Below are positions 44,532 through 53,019 of a DNA stretch of 64,000 bases, one piece after another. Within the stretch, counting starts at the first letter, position 1. Each line of letters opens with the position of its first letter. The notes below the pieces were generated by a model. That model saw only the letters and a program-made list of their open reading frames with translations, was not told the origin of the DNA and searched no databases. The translations under genes were made by a program, and so were the position numbers. Where the stretch lies: NCBI RefSeq assembly GCF_002754315.1, contig NZ_PEFE01000001.1, forward strand, positions 1,798,001 to 1,862,000, read 5' to 3'. Origin of the DNA: Flavobacterium sp. 11. Its GTDB lineage: Bacteria > Bacteroidota > Bacteroidia > Flavobacteriales > Flavobacteriaceae.

Positions 44532-45421
44532 TTTTTATCATTTATCGAACATAAATAGCCAACTCGAAACCAATTAAAAAGGAATAAATTAGGATTCTTT
44601 CCAGTCAAATTTTGCAATAATAGATGTTTCTCAAAAATGGAATGTATTTTTGAAATGATAAAAGTGGATTTTGTTCTTTTTAAAAAATGATACAATTGAA
44701 TCAGTCTTACAAATTCAATATCAATTTTTTCTTCTTCGTACAGCGAAATCAAATTTTCTAAAGACTCTTTGGTCTTGTTCAGATAAGCCAAATTGGTATC
44801 AATATCTCCATGTTCAACAGGATTTTCAATATGATTTACTTTAGATTTTAATAAACTCAATTGATATGAAAGTTGGGTGTCATCATGACCGTATTTCTTT
44901 CTGTTTTTGTCAAATTTCACTTTTTTGAAACAGTCTTTTTTGATTACGGTATTATTAAAAAGTAACGATTGATACGGTTTTTTCTTTCGGTTTATTGCAG
45001 ATTTATCCTCAATAAACCTTCCGTATTTCCAACGTAGTTTTTGGTTGTCAGAAGGACATTTTTCAGGATGTAACCTACCGCCATATACAACATCAAAATC
45101 ATGAAGGTTGTCAATGTGTTTTTTTATGTAATGGTCATGAATAATAATTGAATCTCCGTCAATGAAAAGCAAATAATCAAATTTTGCTTGTTCGGCAAGG
45201 GAATTTCTGTTTTCACGATGTGCCAGATTTTCTTTTAAGGAGACAAAACTGCAATTTGATAATGCATTCACATTTTCATTGAGTACATTCAAACCTGATT
45301 TTGAAGCATCGTCTTGACATAGAATTTCAAAATCTATTCCGCAATCCATACATTGTTTGTGCAACTCTAAAACAAGAGGATAAACATTGTAATTGTATAT
45401 TGGAACAAGAATGGAAAGCAT
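44528..45421 (-). CDS. Glycosyltransferase family 2 protein
   Basis: A 297-residue GT-A enzyme. It begins [20 protein letters not shown], has the FEILCQDDASKSGLN stretch and the metal-binding FIDGDS motif, then YGHDDTQLSYQL in the acceptor region. The start codon overlaps the stop of the FtsE-like ATPase gene (TAATG), so the two are translationally coupled even though one is a cell-wall/division ATPase and the other an envelope-glycan transferase. Confidence 0.86.
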   Translation of the reverse strand: MLSILVPIYNYNVYPLVLELHKQCMDCGIDFEILCQDDASKSGLNVLNENVNALSNCSFVSLKENLAHRENRNSLAEQAKFDYLLFIDGDSIIIHDHYIKKHIDNLHDFDVVYGGRLHPEKCPSDNQKLRWKYGRFIEDKSAINRKKKPYQSLLFNNTVIKKDCFKKVKFDKNRKKYGHDDTQLSYQLSLLKSKVNHIENPVEHGDIDTNLAYLNKTKESLENLISLYEEEKIDIEFVRLIQLYHFLKRTKSTFIISKIHSIFEKHLLLQNLTGKNPNLFLFNWFRVGYLCSINDKN

Positions 45422-46104
45422 TATGCCGTTCTCTGAACCACTTCAAAGATTTTTGCATCTTCACATTTCAATGTTTTAGATGGGAATTTCATCAATAATG
45501 CATAATCGTGTGTGGCCATAATGATGGTTTTTCCGTTAGCATTGATGCTTTTTAATACTTCTAAAACTTCGGCACTGGTTTGTGGGTCAAGGTTTCCTGT
45601 TGGTTCGTCAGCAAGGATTAATTCAGGGTCGTTCAGTAAAGCTCTGGCAATGGCAACACGTTGTTGTTCTCCTCCAGAAAGTTGATGCGGCATTTTATTG
45701 CCAAATTCTCTCATCCCTACTTTATTTAAAACCTCGTCAATCTTGTTTTGCATTTCTACGTTGTCAATCCAGCCGGTAGCTTTTAGAACAAATAACATAT
45801 TGTCTTTTACAGTTCTATCCGGTAATAATTTGAAATCTTGAAAAACGATTCCAATCTTTCTTCTCAAAAACGGAATGTCATCTTCTTTTAAAGTGGCTAA
45901 ATCAAAATCTACAATATTTCCTTCTCCTTCTGTTAAAGGTAAATCAGCATATAAAGTTTTCATTAAACTACTTTTTCCAGAGCCTGTTTTTCCAATAATA
46001 TAAAGGAATTCACCATGTTTTACCTCCAAGTTTACTTGGGATAAAATAGATTTACCTTCTTGATAAATATTTACATTTTTTAGAGACAGTACGGATTGTG
46101 ACAT
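45421..46104 (-). CDS. ftsE: FtsE-like cell-division ABC ATPase
   Basis: A 227-residue ATPase of the FtsE/LolD group. Walker A is GKTGSGKS (38-45), the signature is LSGGEQQR, Walker B is LILADEP, followed by TGNLDPQTS and the switch histidine in ATHDY. FtsE with FtsX controls peptidoglycan hydrolases at the septum. Start ATG 46104 is chosen; the frame is open to 46155 but that part is unlike the family. No ftsX gene is in the window. Confidence 0.87.
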   Translation of the reverse strand: MSQSVLSLKNVNIYQEGKSILSQVNLEVKHGEFLYIIGKTGSGKSSLMKTLYADLPLTEGEGNIVDFDLATLKEDDIPFLRRKIGIVFQDFKLLPDRTVKDNMLFVLKATGWIDNVEMQNKIDEVLNKVGMREFGNKMPHQLSGGEQQRVAIARALLNDPELILADEPTGNLDPQTSAEVLEVLKSINANGKTIIMATHDYALLMKFPSKTLKCEDAKIFEVVQRTA

Positions 46105-46311
46105 AGTTTGCATTTGTTTATTGGGTAAAAGTAATAAGATAACGGTTCTATTCAAAATAAATTCTATTCAATTAGATAGAATTCTGATAATTATAAATAA
46201 TAAGTGAAAGTAGCGGAGTTTAAAGGGATGAATAAAGTTAAATTCTTCAGTGTTAAAAAAAATGTTCATAATAAAAGCCGATAACGATTCGTTATAGACT
46301 TCAGAATATGA

Positions 46312-46319
46312 TACATTTG
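46312..46319 (+). promoter_or_regulatory. Candidate -7 element of the TPR gene
   Basis: TACATTTG fits TAnnTTTG, 21 bases before the ATG. No -33 TTG at the usual distance. Confidence 0.45.
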
Positions 46320-46340
46320 AATTATTAAAATAAAATCACA

Positions 46341-49300
46341 ATGCGTAAAATTTCTTGGCTCTTCTTTATTCCAATTTTCATTATAACTGCCTCTGTTTCG
46401 GCACAAAAATCAACAATTTACACTCACGATTCAAAAGATTTCAATAAAGCGGTTTCTTTATTTAAAGATGCGCAATATGCATCGGCGCAACTAATTTTTA
46501 ATAAAGTAAAGGAAACAGCGACTACTGAAGAACTAAAATCAGATTGTGCCTATTATGCCGCTAATTGCGCCATTCGAACCAATCAATCCAATGCGGATGA
46601 ATTGATGGAGCAATTTGTTTCGGATTATCCTACGAGTGTAAAACAAAATCAGGCGTACATTGAAGTGGCACATTATCATTTTAATCAAGGGAATTATCCG
46701 CAAGCATTGCAATGGTTTGATAAAGTAGACGAAAGCAGTTTAAGCAGAAACGACCAAGATAAATTCAATTTTCAGAAAGGGTATAGTTTTTTTAATGCCA
46801 AAAAGAAAAAAGAAGCTACAGTGTATTTGAATAAAGTCGTAAACTCTGCCGAATATGGTTCTCAAGCCAAATATTATTTGGGGTTTATGGCGTATGAAGG
46901 TGATGATTACAAGCAGGCAACAAAGTATTTTGACGAAGTTTCAGGCGAAGAAAAGTACAAAGAAAAGCTTTCGTATTATCAGGCTGACATGAATTTTAAG
47001 TTGGGGAATTTCCAAAAAGCAATTGATTTAGGACAGAAAGCAATGGCTAAATCAACTCCTTTGGAAAAATCTGAACTGAGTAAAATCATTGGCGAAAGCT
47101 ACTTCAATTTGAAACAATATGATAAAGCAATTCCATATTTAGTAGATTATAAAGGAAAAAAAGGAAAATGGAATAATACGGATTTTTACCAATTAGGATA
47201 TGCGTATTACAAACAAAAAGACTACGAAAACGCGATTTCTCAGTTCAATAAAATCATTGGAGGGAAAGATTTTGTAGCGCAAAATGCCTATTATCATTTG
47301 GGAGAAAGTTACCTGAATACCGATAAAAAACAGCAGGCTTTGAATGCTTTCAAAAACGCTTCTGAAATGGATTTTGATTTAGCAATTCAAGAAGATGCGA
47401 GCCTGAATTATGCAAAATTAAGTTATGAATTAGGAAATTCGTATCAAAGTGTACCTGCAGTTTTGCAAGCTTTTTTGAAAAAATATCCAGATAATGCAAG
47501 CCGTTCAGAGGTGGAGAAATTATTGATAGATTCTTATATTTCGTCTAAAAACTACAAAGAAGCCTTAGTTTTATTGGAGAAAAATAAATCGCCAGAAAAC
47601 AAATTAGCGTACCAAAAAGTACTTTTTTACAGAGGTTTAGAATTATACACCGATGGGAATTATCCGGAAGCCTTGAAGATGTTCACAAAATCTGTGAGCG
47701 AACAAAAAGATGCCGTTTTTACGGCTCGTGCTACTTTCTGGCAAGGTGAAACGGAATATGTTTTGAATGATTTCAAAGACGCATTATTAAGTTTCAAGCA
47801 ATTCATTGGTGCAAACCAAGCGGCTACAACACCAGAATTTAAAAACAGCAATTACAATATTGCTTACACGTATTTTAAATTGAAAGAATACGATCAAGCG
47901 GGTAATTATTTCCAAAATCAAATAGAAAAAGCACCTTCGGATAAAGTACGTTTGAATGATTCGTATTTGCGTTTGGCGGATTGCCGTTTTGTAACTTCAA
48001 AATACGGTCCGGCTATGGATGCGTACAGTAAAGTGATAGAATCTAAAAGTGTAGATGCAGATTATGCGTATTTTCAAAAAGCGATTTGCTATGGATTTAT
48101 AGCAAAAAATGACAAGAAAATAGATGAGCTAAATGCTTTTTTACAATTATATCCAAAATCAGAATACAGAGACGATGCGCTTTTTGAACTTGCTAATACT
48201 TATGTTGCCGAGAATAAAAATGACCTTGCCGTTAAAACTTATGACCGTTTAAATACGGAATTTAAAAAAGGATCTTTCACTTCCAGATCTATTTTGCGTC
48301 AGGGATTAGTGTATTATAACACGGATAAAGATGAGCAGGCATTGTTGAAATTTAAGAAAGTAGCTGCTGATTTTCCTAGAACTCCTGAGGCTTTAGAAGC
48401 GGTAGCAACCGCTCGATTGATTTATGTGGACAATGGCAGAGTTGATGAATATGCAACTTGGGTTCGTACGTTGGATTTTGTTGCTGTAACAGATGCAGAG
48501 CTTGATAATGACACGTATGAAGCTGCTGAAAAACAATTTCAACAAAATAATGTTAAGCAAGCAATAGCAGGATTTAGTGGTTATATAAACCAATTTCCTC
48601 GTGGGATTCATGCTTTGCAGGCTAATTATTATTTGGCTCAATTGTATTATTCTGAAGGTTCGGAGAGTAAATCTATTGCTAATTATGAATATGTAATTGC
48701 GCAATCTAGAAGTGAATTTACAGAACAATCGTTATCAAGATTAGCTCAAATTTTCCTTAAAAATAAAGAGTATGAGAAAGCAATTCCGGTTTTATCCCGT
48801 TTAGAAAACGAAGCGGATATTTCTCAGAATAAAACTTTTGCACAATCTAATTTGATGAAATCGTATTATGACAAAAAGGATTATCCAAATTCAGTTATTT
48901 ATGCAGAGAAAGTATTGATGAATCCTAAAACGGATGATAATGTAAAAAGTGATGCGCAAATTATTATAGCGCGTGCGGCAATTGAAACAGGTGATGAAGC
49001 GAAAGCGAAAGTTGCCTACGCAAAATTGATGACGATTGCTAAAGGAGAATTAGCTGCCGAAGCCTTGTATTATGATGCTTATTTTAAAAATAAAGACGAA
49101 AAGTTTGAAGCTTCTAATACTGCTGTTCAAAAATTAGCGAAGAATTATTCCAGCTATAAATATTTTGGTGCGAAAGGATTAGTATTAATGGCGAAAAACT
49201 TTTACGGACTAAAAGACAGTTATCAGGCAACATACATTTTAGAAAATGTAATCCAAAATTTTACTGATTTTACGGATGTAGTTTCAGATGCACAAAGAGA

Positions 49301-49355
49301 ATTGGATACTATAAAAGCTGAGGAATCTAAAACAAATTCATCGATAACTAAATAA
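46341..49355 (+). CDS. Large exported tetratricopeptide repeat protein
   Basis: A 1004-residue protein with a signal peptide (cleavage near SVSAQ). Nearly all the rest is TPR-type helical hairpins; repeated units include YASAQLIFNKVKETA, YPQALQWFDKVDESS, YKQATKYFDEVSGEE and YDKAIPYLVDYKGKK. It should be periplasmic or outer-membrane attached and act as a protein-binding scaffold. The downstream barrel gene (50349) suggests a link to outer-membrane transport or assembly, but a PhzF gene lies between them. No enzymatic motif is visible. Confidence 0.9.
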   Translation: MRKISWLFFIPIFIITASVSAQKSTIYTHDSKDFNKAVSLFKDAQYASAQLIFNKVKETATTEELKSDCAYYAANCAIRTNQSNADELMEQFVSDYPTSVKQNQAYIEVAHYHFNQGNYPQALQWFDKVDESSLSRNDQDKFNFQKGYSFFNAKKKKEATVYLNKVVNSAEYGSQAKYYLGFMAYEGDDYKQATKYFDEVSGEEKYKEKLSYYQADMNFKLGNFQKAIDLGQKAMAKSTPLEKSELSKIIGESYFNLKQYDKAIPYLVDYKGKKGKWNNTDFYQLGYAYYKQKDYENAISQFNKIIGGKDFVAQNAYYHLGESYLNTDKKQQALNAFKNASEMDFDLAIQEDASLNYAKLSYELGNSYQSVPAVLQAFLKKYPDNASRSEVEKLLIDSYISSKNYKEALVLLEKNKSPENKLAYQKVLFYRGLELYTDGNYPEALKMFTKSVSEQKDAVFTARATFWQGETEYVLNDFKDALLSFKQFIGANQAATTPEFKNSNYNIAYTYFKLKEYDQAGNYFQNQIEKAPSDKVRLNDSYLRLADCRFVTSKYGPAMDAYSKVIESKSVDADYAYFQKAICYGFIAKNDKKIDELNAFLQLYPKSEYRDDALFELANTYVAENKNDLAVKTYDRLNTEFKKGSFTSRSILRQGLVYYNTDKDEQALLKFKKVAADFPRTPEALEAVATARLIYVDNGRVDEYATWVRTLDFVAVTDAELDNDTYEAAEKQFQQNNVKQAIAGFSGYINQFPRGIHALQANYYLAQLYYSEGSESKSIANYEYVIAQSRSEFTEQSLSRLAQIFLKNKEYEKAIPVLSRLENEADISQNKTFAQSNLMKSYYDKKDYPNSVIYAEKVLMNPKTDDNVKSDAQIIIARAAIETGDEAKAKVAYAKLMTIAKGELAAEALYYDAYFKNKDEKFEASNTAVQKLAKNYSSYKYFGAKGLVLMAKNFYGLKDSYQATYILENVIQNFTDFTDVVSDAQRELDTIKAEESKTNSSITK

Positions 49356-49437
49356 AGAAGGCTGTGATTGTATGTTGGAAAACAACAAAAATCGGCATGA
49401 AATTTTTAGAATAATGGAAAGTCAAAAAACAAATAGA

Positions 49438-50301
49438 ATGAATTTACCTTTTTACATCGTTGATGTTTTTACAAAGCAAAAATATGCAGGCAATCAATTG
49501 GCTGTTTTTTTAGAGGCTGAAGCCTTAAGTGACGAACAGATGCAAAAAATTGCCCGTGAAATCAACTTTGCGGAAAGCACTTTTATAACAAAGCTTGACC
49601 CTGAAAATAAAGCAGCAACAATTAGAATTTTTACTCCAGAGCACGAAATGAAGTTTGCTGGACATCCAATAATAGGAACATCGTGGGTTTTGATGAATAC
49701 CATATTTGAAGGCCAACCAGAAAAGATTACGTTATCGGTTCCAATTGGTGAAATTCCAGTGCGTCAATCGGGAGATTTGGTTTGGTTGCAGGCGGCTCAA
49801 CCTCAGTTTTTGGATACTTTTTCAGCAGAAGGTTTTTTATCCTTCAGCAATTTAAGCAGTGCTGATTTTGATGATAAATTTTCCATTCAGGAAGTAAGCA
49901 CAGGAAGCGCTTTTGTAATTGTTCCTCTGAAAAATAAAAAAGCATTGGAGAATTTAATTCTTGACAAGGATAAAATGAACGAATGGTTGCATGCACACTG
50001 TAAAACCAATCATAGAGCGTTATATTTTTATTGTTTAGAAGATGGAAAACTCATTAGCAGAATGCTATGTGTTGAAAACAATCAACTTATTGAAGATGCT
50101 GCAACGGGAAGTGCCAGCACTTGTTTACAGGCTTTTCTTTTGAAATATTATTCACCAGAAATTAAAATAGTCAATCATCAGGGAGATTTTATAAACAGGG
50201 CTTCCCAAATTTATTTTGATGGAAAATTAAGTGAAAATCATTTTGATATAAAAATAGGCGGAGAAACGCAATTCATTGCAAAAGGCGAATGGGAAGTTTA
50301 A
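49438..50301 (+). CDS. PhzF family isomerase
   Basis: A 287-residue PhzF/DapF-fold protein. The N-terminal FYIVDVFTKQKYAGNQLAVF, the INFAESTFIT segment with the catalytic glutamate, RIFTPEHEMKFAGHPIIGTSWVL and EDAATGSASTCLQAFLL are the family signatures. PhzF itself isomerises a dihydroxyanthranilate in phenazine synthesis; most homologues have unknown substrates. I choose ATG 49438; ATG 49414 would add eight residues. No phenazine genes are near. Confidence 0.9.
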   Translation: MNLPFYIVDVFTKQKYAGNQLAVFLEAEALSDEQMQKIAREINFAESTFITKLDPENKAATIRIFTPEHEMKFAGHPIIGTSWVLMNTIFEGQPEKITLSVPIGEIPVRQSGDLVWLQAAQPQFLDTFSAEGFLSFSNLSSADFDDKFSIQEVSTGSAFVIVPLKNKKALENLILDKDKMNEWLHAHCKTNHRALYFYCLEDGKLISRMLCVENNQLIEDAATGSASTCLQAFLLKYYSPEIKIVNHQGDFINRASQIYFDGKLSENHFDIKIGGETQFIAKGEWEV

Positions 50302-50348
50302 AGATTAAGATTATTAGCGTTAGAAATAAGAAGTAAAAAAAATAAAAC

Positions 50349-52157
50349 ATGACATTTAAACAATTGAACATAAAATCATTCACAAATAAGGCAGCAACGT
50401 TTTCGGTTCCCTTTCCTTCAGTGAGAATTGGGTTGGGGATTTTATTCTTCTTCGTATTCCAATTTTCGTTTGCACAAAAGAAAGAGCAAATAGGAACAGA
50501 GACCGTAAATGTTGTAAAACCGTATACGCCAAAAATTTCGGACGCTTTCAAGGTAAAAGAAATTCCTGAACTGGATGAAGACGCAAATGCCAAAAAAGAA
50601 AAGATAAAGTACACGATTTTCTCTTTTCCGGTAGCTTCAACTTTTACACCATCCAAAGGGAAAGCAGAAGGGGTAGAAAAAGAAAAACAAGCCCATTTGT
50701 TTAAAAATTACGCCACTTTTGGAGTGGGTAATTACGGAACCTTTATTGGGGAATTATTCGTGAATCATGATCTTAATGACACGGATTATGTTGGTGGAAT
50801 GTTTCGTCATCATTCGTCTGAGGGTGGAATCCAAAATATAGCATTAGAGGATGGTTTTTACGATACATCGCTGGACTTGATGTATGGTTCCAATCAAAAA
50901 GACGTGTCCTGGAATTTGGATTTGGGGTATCAAAACCAAATTTATAATTGGTACGGATTACCTGCAAATTTTGGCAGCACTTTGACTCCTCAAGACAGAA
51001 TGGTTTTGATTAACGGAATTAATCCTCAGCAAACTTACGGTACGATATCGTTAGGCGGAAATGTAGCCTTTAACGAAAGTATTTTGAACAAAGCAAGTCT
51101 GAAATACAATCATTTTTCGGATGCTTCAGGATCTTCTGAAAATCGTTTTTATGCAAAACCAACAGTAGAATTTGATGTAATGGAAAGCGCGGTAAAAACA
51201 AATATAATTGTAGATTATGTTAGCGGTAGTTTCAAGAAAAATTATTTAAATACCAATACAGAGCGTGTAAAATATGGTTTTACAAATTTTGGAATTGTTC
51301 CCAGTTTTGTAATGCAGGAAGATGATTGGACGCTGAATATTGGAGCTGGTTTGTTTTATAGTATGGATAATGAAAACAGCAACAATACCTTTTTAGTGTA
51401 TCCACAATTCAATGCTTCTTACAAAGTTGTTGGTGATTTGATGATTTTCTATGCAGGAGCCGAAGGGGATTTAGAGCAAAACTCCTATATGGATTTTGTC
51501 AACGAAAATCCGTTTTTATCACCAACATTGAATATTGCGCCAACAGATAAGCAGTATGATATTTTTGCCGGATTAAAAGGAAAATTAACCAATACAGTAA
51601 GTTATAATATAAAAGCTTCGTATGCAAACGAGAGAAATAAAGCTTTATTTAGAAGCAATGATTATACTGAAAATGCGGGTAACGAGGATTATGCTTTTGG
51701 AAATTCCTTTCAAGTGGTGTATGACGATATGAAAACATTGCGTTTTTACGGAGAACTAAAAGCTGATTTTTCTTCAGCTGTATCTTTTGGAATCAATGGA
51801 ACTTTCAGTAGTTACACCAATGATTTTCAGCAAGAAGCTTGGAATATGCCAACAATTAAAATAAATTCAAATCTTGATTTCAATATAACTGAGAAATGGT
51901 TCGCTGGTGCAAATGTGTTTTATGTAGGCGAGCGTAAAGATATCCAGATAAATACTGATTTTTCAGCGAATGCTGCTCCTGTAACTTTAAAATCTTATTT
52001 TGATGTAAATGCAAATGTAGGATTCAAATACAGCGATCGATTGACTGCTTTTGCAAGAGCCAATAATATCACTAATAATGCTTACCAAAAATGGCAGAAT
52101 TATCCGGTTCAAGGTTTTCAGGTAATTTTAGGAGTGAACTATAAATTTGATTTTTAA
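50349..52157 (+). CDS. TonB-dependent-receptor-like outer-membrane barrel
   Basis: A 602-residue exported protein; signal sequence at about 25-42 (FFFVFQFSFAQ) behind a longer than usual N-terminal extension. The mature part opens with TETVNVVKPYTPKISDAFKVKEIPE and then runs as an extended beta barrel with strands such as YATFGVGNYGTFIGELFVNHDL and YDIFAGLKGKL. The final GFQVILGVNYKFDF is the outer-membrane insertion end. A complete plug domain and TonB box are not seen. The substrate is unknown; the upstream TPR gene may be its partner. Confidence 0.82.
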   Translation: MTFKQLNIKSFTNKAATFSVPFPSVRIGLGILFFFVFQFSFAQKKEQIGTETVNVVKPYTPKISDAFKVKEIPELDEDANAKKEKIKYTIFSFPVASTFTPSKGKAEGVEKEKQAHLFKNYATFGVGNYGTFIGELFVNHDLNDTDYVGGMFRHHSSEGGIQNIALEDGFYDTSLDLMYGSNQKDVSWNLDLGYQNQIYNWYGLPANFGSTLTPQDRMVLINGINPQQTYGTISLGGNVAFNESILNKASLKYNHFSDASGSSENRFYAKPTVEFDVMESAVKTNIIVDYVSGSFKKNYLNTNTERVKYGFTNFGIVPSFVMQEDDWTLNIGAGLFYSMDNENSNNTFLVYPQFNASYKVVGDLMIFYAGAEGDLEQNSYMDFVNENPFLSPTLNIAPTDKQYDIFAGLKGKLTNTVSYNIKASYANERNKALFRSNDYTENAGNEDYAFGNSFQVVYDDMKTLRFYGELKADFSSAVSFGINGTFSSYTNDFQQEAWNMPTIKINSNLDFNITEKWFAGANVFYVGERKDIQINTDFSANAAPVTLKSYFDVNANVGFKYSDRLTAFARANNITNNAYQKWQNYPVQGFQVILGVNYKFDF

Positions 52158-52165
52158 TTTTTTAC

Positions 52166-52326
52166 TTAACCACAAAGTTCACAAAGAAGATACAAAGACT
52201 ACAGAAAGTTTAATCATAAAGAAGTCAACCTTTTGTCTTCTTTATGATTAAACTTTTTCTAAATACAGAAACTATAATAAAAAAACTTCGTGAACATTGT
52301 GCTTTCTTTGTGAACTTTGTGGTTAA
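52166..52326. repeat. Nested inverted-repeat element (MITE-like)
   Basis: The ends are perfect 23-base inverted repeats (52166-52188 and 52304-52326, starting TTAACCACAAAG). Inside is a perfect 20-base inverted repeat (52205-52224 and 52237-52256, around a 12-base loop). The inner hairpin, followed by a T-rich stretch, can act as the terminator of the barrel gene. The element fills the spacer before the next gene. Confidence 0.8.
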
Positions 52327-52336
52327 ACTTTAAATT

Positions 52337-52786
52337 ATGACTTTCAAGCAAAAAATACATACGCATTATCTACAATTAGTTCAGGATAGAATCGATGTTT
52401 TCAAAGACATGATTGTAGCGCTTACCGAAGATTCTAAGAACGATGCCAAAGGTTCTGCCGGAGACAAACACGAAACCGCTTTGTCAATGATGCATATTGA
52501 GCAGGAAAAACTCAATCGTAAATTGAGAGAAGTACTGGATCAAAAAACAGTTTTAGATAAAATTGATGCCACTACAATTGCCGAAACCATCATTGTGGGC
52601 AGCTTGGTAAAAGCAAACGGAATCTATTTGTACCTGAGTGTGGCGCTTCCTAAAATCAATGTCGAAGGAATCAATATTATCGCATTGTCACCACAATCGC
52701 CTTTGGGAAATAAACTCATGGGAAATCAAGAAGGGTTTACTTTTGAGATTAATGGTACGAAGTATTTAGTGGAGAATATTGAATAA
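52337..52786 (+). CDS. GreA/GreB-like small protein
   Basis: A 149-residue protein. The N-terminal half (about 1-80) is a helical hairpin, with acidic residues near the tip (TEDSKNDAKGSAGDKHE). The C-terminal half ends ALSPQSPLGNKLMGNQEGFTFEINGTKYLVENI, which matches the GreA/GreB C-terminal domain (SPLGxALLG...). It therefore looks like a transcript-cleavage-factor relative or a polymerase secondary-channel binder; related proteins are often labelled as an acyl carrier protein synthase, which nothing here supports. The function is inference. Confidence 0.65.
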   Translation: MTFKQKIHTHYLQLVQDRIDVFKDMIVALTEDSKNDAKGSAGDKHETALSMMHIEQEKLNRKLREVLDQKTVLDKIDATTIAETIIVGSLVKANGIYLYLSVALPKINVEGINIIALSPQSPLGNKLMGNQEGFTFEINGTKYLVENIE

Positions 52787-52802
52787 AATCTGTTATAATC
52801 CG

Positions 52803-52818
52803 TCCCGAAACTTCGGGA
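52803..52818. repeat. Dispersed hairpin repeat
   Basis: TCCCGAAACTTCGGGA, identical to the copies at 1427 and 28846, lies in the 233-base gap before the first asnB gene. The rest of the gap is AT-rich leader. Confidence 0.7.
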
Positions 52819-53019
52819 GTTGCATCTGCCTTATCCGCGTCCTATTTTACAATCCACAACTTCAATTCTGTTTTTATTCTTTTTTAATTACATTTTAAAT
52901 ACAAATAATCATTTTTAGTTATTGTTTGTAATTAAAAATGGCATTTGTGTTTTTCAATTAGAACTATAACTCCATCTTTGCCCTATAAAAATAAACAAAA
53001 ACATTAAAAATATATAGTT

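Noticed and set aside
49438..50301. PhzF as sign of phenazine synthesis
   Set aside because: No other phz genes are present, and PhzF homologues are common without phenazines.
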